Part shown: one piece after another, positions 33,501 to 36,117 of the stretch
Layout of the letters: each line of letters begins with the position of its first letter
Numbering within the stretch: position 1 is the stretch's first letter
Origin: Armatimonadota bacterium
GTDB taxonomy: Bacteria; Armatimonadota; UBA5829
DNA length: 36,117 bases
Reading direction: 5' to 3'
NCBI GenBank assembly: GCA_012522575.1
Contig: JAAYKE010000047.1
Location: 1 to 36,117, forward strand
Position numbers and translations under genes: made by a program
Notes under the pieces: model-generated
The model's database searches: none
What the model saw: the letters and a program-made list of their open reading frames with translations, nothing else
What the model was told of the DNA's origin: nothing

Positions 33501-34793
33501 TCAAACGCCCCCTGATGCGTAGAACGCAAGCTCGCAGCCAATCACCGCGATATTTCCGAGAATCATAATAATTATGCCGACTGCAACGGCGATCTTTTTG
33601 GCTCGCTGAGTGGGCAACAGCGCGTCGAATCCCGTCACAAAAGCAATTCCAATCACGCCGGCCACACACATAAACAACCGGCCCTGCAGGTTGGCCATGC
33701 TGTCAACCACCAGCACATACCTTACCCACGAAACCCAGACCGTCAATGCCGTGAACAGCAAAACCCACAAATTTCGATCGAGGTTGCGTCGAATGGCCCG
33801 AACAATCAGACCTGCGATTGCTGCGGCAGTGATACCCAGCACCGGCCAGAAGTATGCCCACCAGGTTACATATTTCCAGAGAAGCCAGAAAGGGGTCCAG
33901 AAATAACCGTAGGCATCGCGCGTTGCCAAAAAGATTGTATATAATGTAAGCGCCGGTTCCGCCAGCGCGCTTGCCAATCCGTGAGGAAGCACAGGATGAT
34001 AGAGCGATCGCGGCATAACTGAGCCGTGCACGATCCAGCACCTCACAAACCACCAGCCCCCCACGATTATCGCAGTTGCCAGGACAATTCCCAGCGATGT
34101 CAGCACGCTTTTGTAGTTTGCATATTGCCTCCTGCGGCATACGGCGATAGAAATTATCAGGAAAACAGGAGAGAGTATCAATCCCTGCGCTTTGCTTAAA
34201 GCGGGAAGTCCGATAACCACCCCAAGCGTTGCGGCATCGCGCCGCGACAGGGATTCGGCTTTGAAATAGCGCGTCATAATAGCCAGCGCCCACGTGAATA
34301 GAAGAGCAATGAGTATCTCGTTATTCAGCACTCCGGCTGTATAAGCCGCGTTTGGGATCAGGGCAACAAACGCCGCAGTCGCCAGGGCATAGGCCGTGTT
34401 TTGGAAATGCTCGTGAGCCAGTCTATACACCCAGTAAATCCAAATCACTCCAATGCCGATGCCAAGCAGCCGTAAAATTCTCCAGATAACGTCTGATGGG
34501 ATGCCCAGAAAGCTGCATATCGAGTAGGGCAGTGCCATTATCGCATAGTACAAAGGAGGGTGATGCCCGGCATGGGTTGATATCGAGCGCTCAGAGGTCG
34601 TTATTTGATTAGAAATCGGCGGCAGCGCGAGTTTGGTTGCGATCGATCTTATATAAATGAAGTGCGCAGGCTCATCCGGGCCGTATTTTAGCCAGGTCGC
34701 CAGTGAATATATCAGGGACAGCACGGCGAATGCTGTGAGTATCAAAACGAGCGATCGCGTTGCGTTGCGGTTGATGTCGGACTGTTCAGGCAT
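33501..34793 (-). CDS. Polytopic membrane glycosyltransferase-like protein (ArnT/PMT or DUF2142 type)
   Basis: The 430-residue protein has about ten membrane helices. The first periplasmic loop holds the acidic motif GPDEPAHFIYIRSI, followed by HHPPLYYAIMALPYS, PNAAYTAGVLNNEILIALLFTWAL and GLPALSKAQGLIL. These fit GT-C type enzymes that use polyprenyl-phosphate sugars (ArnT/PMT or DUF2142 families). It may glycosylate surface lipids or proteins; the flanking secreted proteins are conceivable acceptors but that is a guess. There is no ribosome-binding site before the ATG, and a promoter-like sequence sits so close that the mRNA may be leaderless. It lies inside the duplicated interval, opposite to both secreted-protein genes. 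Confidence 0.8.
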   Translation of the reverse strand: MPEQSDINRNATRSLVLILTAFAVLSLIYSLATWLKYGPDEPAHFIYIRSIATKLALPPISNQITTSERSISTHAGHHPPLYYAIMALPYSICSFLGIPSDVIWRILRLLGIGIGVIWIYWVYRLAHEHFQNTAYALATAAFVALIPNAAYTAGVLNNEILIALLFTWALAIMTRYFKAESLSRRDAATLGVVIGLPALSKAQGLILSPVFLIISIAVCRRRQYANYKSVLTSLGIVLATAIIVGGWWFVRCWIVHGSVMPRSLYHPVLPHGLASALAEPALTLYTIFLATRDAYGYFWTPFWLLWKYVTWWAYFWPVLGITAAAIAGLIVRAIRRNLDRNLWVLLFTALTVWVSWVRYVLVVDSMANLQGRLFMCVAGVIGIAFVTGFDALLPTQRAKKIAVAVGIIIMILGNIAVIGCELAFYASGGV

Positions 34794-34799
34794 ACTAAA

Positions 34800-34828
34800 A
34801 GTATATCAATACCACAATCGCAGAGCAA
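34800..34828 (-). promoter_or_regulatory. Putative promoter giving a leaderless membrane-glycosyltransferase mRNA
   Basis: On the minus strand TTGCTC (34828-34823), 17 bases, then TGATATACT with the -10 TATACT at 34805-34800, then six bases, then the ATG at 34793. The TGA before TATACT makes an extended -10. The -35 is weak (3 of 6). Confidence 0.45.
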
Positions 34829-34966
34829 TAAACGAGCTTAACACTCATAAGCTCCCTATACTGAGTAACCCGCTTGTGGCGGGTCACAAATATAACCCTT
34901 GATAGTTGGCTTTCGAACAAGTAACCGAGGAAATAGCAATATTATATATAAATTAATCGATACCCC

Positions 34967-34995
34967 TTTACAAAAGCCAATTTATGGGGAATAAT
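34967..34995 (+). promoter_or_regulatory. Putative promoter of secreted protein gene 2
   Basis: TTTACA (34967-34972), 17 bases and AATAAT (34990-34995), each matching the consensus at 5 of 6 positions. The implied start near 35002 puts the leader element within about six bases of the RNA 5' end, as in copy 1. Confidence 0.55.
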
Positions 34996-35007
34996 ACCGG
35001 TGAGAGC

Positions 35008-35105
35008 ATTAGGCCGCGGTTGTTCACGATCGGGCTATTGTGTTTCTGTGGCCGGAAACGAGAATGATTCCTGCTGTTGTGGAGTTCGTGTAGTTGATAT
35101 GCGAA
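35008..35105 (+). ncRNA. Conserved structured leader RNA element, copy 2
   Basis: This copy aligns with 29613-29711. Helix A: GGCC-(G)-CGGT (35012-35020) with ATCG-GGCT (35029-35036), where A-to-G and C-to-T changes keep pairing as G-U. Helix B: GGCTAT (35033-35038) with GTGGCC (35048-35053), all six pairs kept with two G-U. Helix D: TTCGTGT (35085-35091) with ATGCGAA (35099-35105); relative to copy 1 one C-G pair has become U-A and three others switch between Watson-Crick and wobble. Loop sequences TGTGTTTCT in B and the following GTGGCCGGAAAC stretch are identical in both copies. It is 175 bases before the start codon. Confidence 0.6.
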
Positions 35106-35279
35106 TTCTGCGAACTTGCGTTACGCAGGCGTGTATGGCCGCGGCGCAATGTTTCTCAAAGACGCTGAGCATTATAAGCAGCGTAGTTTGTTTTTCGCTG
35201 CCCTGGGTTGGGTTGTATGCAAATATGCATATCTAACATATCTTTCCAACCGGGCAGAAATATTGTAGGAGGGTAAACA

Positions 35280-36117
35280 ATGAAAGGTAAGCTTTCAGTT
35301 TTACTTGCGCGTGTTCCCGCCACCGCAATAATAGCCTGCGTATTGCTGGCTGTTATGGTGGTGGGCGTTGCGCAAGCGGGCGGACCGTATTATTATACGG
35401 CTCGCAAATATGCCGGAGGCGATCTTACGTACGCCGACAATTTTCAGACATCCGGCGGAATCGGTCATATCGCTGCATCCGGTGGTGTTCTGACTAATAC
35501 GGAGCTTGTAGCAGCCGTTGGCGCGAACTTCCAGGGCTACTACGTTAGTTCCAACAACACTGTGGTCGGCGACCGCTGGGGCAGATGGGAAGTAAACTTG
35601 CCGGAACCCGGCGTGTTTAAGATCTGGGCTGTAGTTGGCGCGAACACCAGTGGGCTGCCTTCTGTTCTACATCACGTTACAGACAGGTTTGGGAACAGAG
35701 TGGCGGCAACCCCTGTCGATCAAAGCGTAGACGGCGGCAAGATCAACACCTGGCAGGAACTCGGAACCTATGAGTTCGCTGCAAACGATGCCGCTCATTG
35801 CCAGGTCGAACTGAACAATATAGGTTGGATCGACACTTCGGGCAGTATGTATTACGGCGCTCTTAAGTTCGAGCTTGTCGGCAAGACGAATCCGACGCTG
35901 ATTTCTGCTACACCAAAAGAGGACGGAACTGCCGTCGAACTCGTGTGGAGCGCTCCAACTTACGGGACGGTCAATCACTACATCATTGAGCGCAGCGATG
36001 GTAACGACGAGAACTTCTCCGTCATCGAAGACGACATTGCCAAAACTGAAACGACCTTTGCCGACTCAACCGGCGACTGCGACATTCTGTATTACTATCG
36101 CATCATTGCTGTTAATG
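35280..36117 (+). CDS. Large secreted multidomain protein, paralog 2 (cut by window end)
   Basis: The ATG at 35280 follows GGAGGG by six bases. The frame stays open for 279 complete codons to the window edge. The protein has the same signal peptide (VAQA end), the golvesin/CBM-like domain (GRWEVNLPEPGVFKIWAVV, NTWQELGTYEF) and the start of the first FN3-like domain as paralog 1, so it is probably another large secreted surface protein. Its first 15 codons differ from paralog 1 (MKGKLSVLLARVPATA against MKGKPTTLLARIPAAT), and then the two are about 94% identical in DNA. Confidence 0.85.
   Translation, partial: MKGKLSVLLARVPATAIIACVLLAVMVVGVAQAGGPYYYTARKYAGGDLTYADNFQTSGGIGHIAASGGVLTNTELVAAVGANFQGYYVSSNNTVVGDRWGRWEVNLPEPGVFKIWAVVGANTSGLPSVLHHVTDRFGNRVAATPVDQSVDGGKINTWQELGTYEFAANDAAHCQVELNNIGWIDTSGSMYYGALKFELVGKTNPTLISATPKEDGTAVELVWSAPTYGTVNHYIIERSDGNDENFSVIEDDIAKTETTFADSTGDCDILYYYRIIAVN
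35326..36117 (+). repeat. Duplicated coding block, copy 2
   Basis: This is the partner of 29948-30739, same orientation, gap-free over the visible 792 bases. The unit distance of 5378 bases includes the oppositely oriented membrane glycosyltransferase gene. The block continues past the window edge. Confidence 0.85.

Larger units (their letters stand above)
34794..35279 (+). other. Leader/intergenic region of secreted protein gene 2
   Basis: This 486-base gap holds the divergent promoter of the membrane glycosyltransferase, a small hairpin CCCGCTTGTGGCGGG near 34869-34883, an AT-rich stretch, the promoter at 34967-34995, the structured leader element and the ribosome-binding site GGAGGG six bases from the start. 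A 78-codon frame at 35000-35236 overlaps the structured element and is not convincing. Confidence 0.6.

Noticed and set aside
1-36117. CRISPR arrays, tRNA genes or an integrated mobile element across the window
   Set aside because: I saw no regular spacer repeats, no tRNA-type T-arm sequences and no integrase or transposase frames.

Overview
The window reads as a piece of a bacterial chromosome of moderate GC content. The gene mix is a parAB locus with an internal parS site, rpsU-yqeY followed by a PgpH-type 7TM-HD protein and ybeY, short prepilin-like proteins, a uroporphyrinogen-decarboxylase-like methyltransferase next to a secreted beta-helix protein, and very large secreted multidomain proteins. 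This best fits Armatimonadota or a related Terrabacteria-type lineage. That placement is an inference from gene content, not a phylogenetic result. I saw no tRNA, rRNA, CRISPR array, transposase or phage gene.

Layout. (1) 1-3.0 kb: the tail of a FlgM-like gene, then parA-parB with a perfect 16-bp parS inside parB, then a convergent AI-2E-family permease. (2) 3.2-10.6 kb: housekeeping genes on the plus strand: mtaB, a HIT hydrolase, rpsU, yqeY, a 7TM-HD protein, ybeY, a diacylglycerol kinase/PAP2 fusion and a CNNM/CBS membrane protein. (3) 10.6-17.1 kb: two divergent units that look like one carbohydrate-use locus. The minus-strand unit is a secreted parallel beta-helix protein and a UroD-like methyltransferase. 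The plus-strand unit is a double-SIS, MurQ/glucokinase-regulator-like protein and an L-rhamnose-isomerase-like enzyme. (4) 17.1-20.3 kb: two short pseudopilins, then a convergent group-2 sigma factor with a small LuxR-type DNA-binding protein, and an unusually long, motif-rich intergenic region upstream of the sigma gene. (5) 20.3-27.2 kb: an Eis-like acetyltransferase, a DUF2007-like protein, a MITE/REP-like repeat, a glycosyltransferase split by an in-frame stop, a degenerate peptidase-MA/TPR protein, a divergent PRPP-synthetase-like protein and a GT2 glycosyltransferase. (6) 27.3-29.4 kb: etfB-etfA, with two [4Fe-4S] clusters fused to EtfA. (7) 29.4 kb to the end: two tandem paralogous genes for large secreted proteins, flanking an oppositely oriented membrane glycosyltransferase. 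The second paralog runs off the window.

The strongest candidate for something undescribed is the 5' leader shared by the two secreted-protein genes. Each gene has a putative promoter followed within a few bases by an element of about 100 nt. Base-pairing in this element is kept between the copies by compensatory and G-U changes, although the rest of the leaders has diverged. I do not recognise it as a known riboswitch class. Other points of note are two candidate leaderless promoters, repeated TTGATAT motifs and inverted repeats upstream of the sigma factor, a candidate two-state leader on rpsU, and an abrupt jump to about 94% identity between the tandem paralogs from codon 16 onward, which suggests gene conversion.
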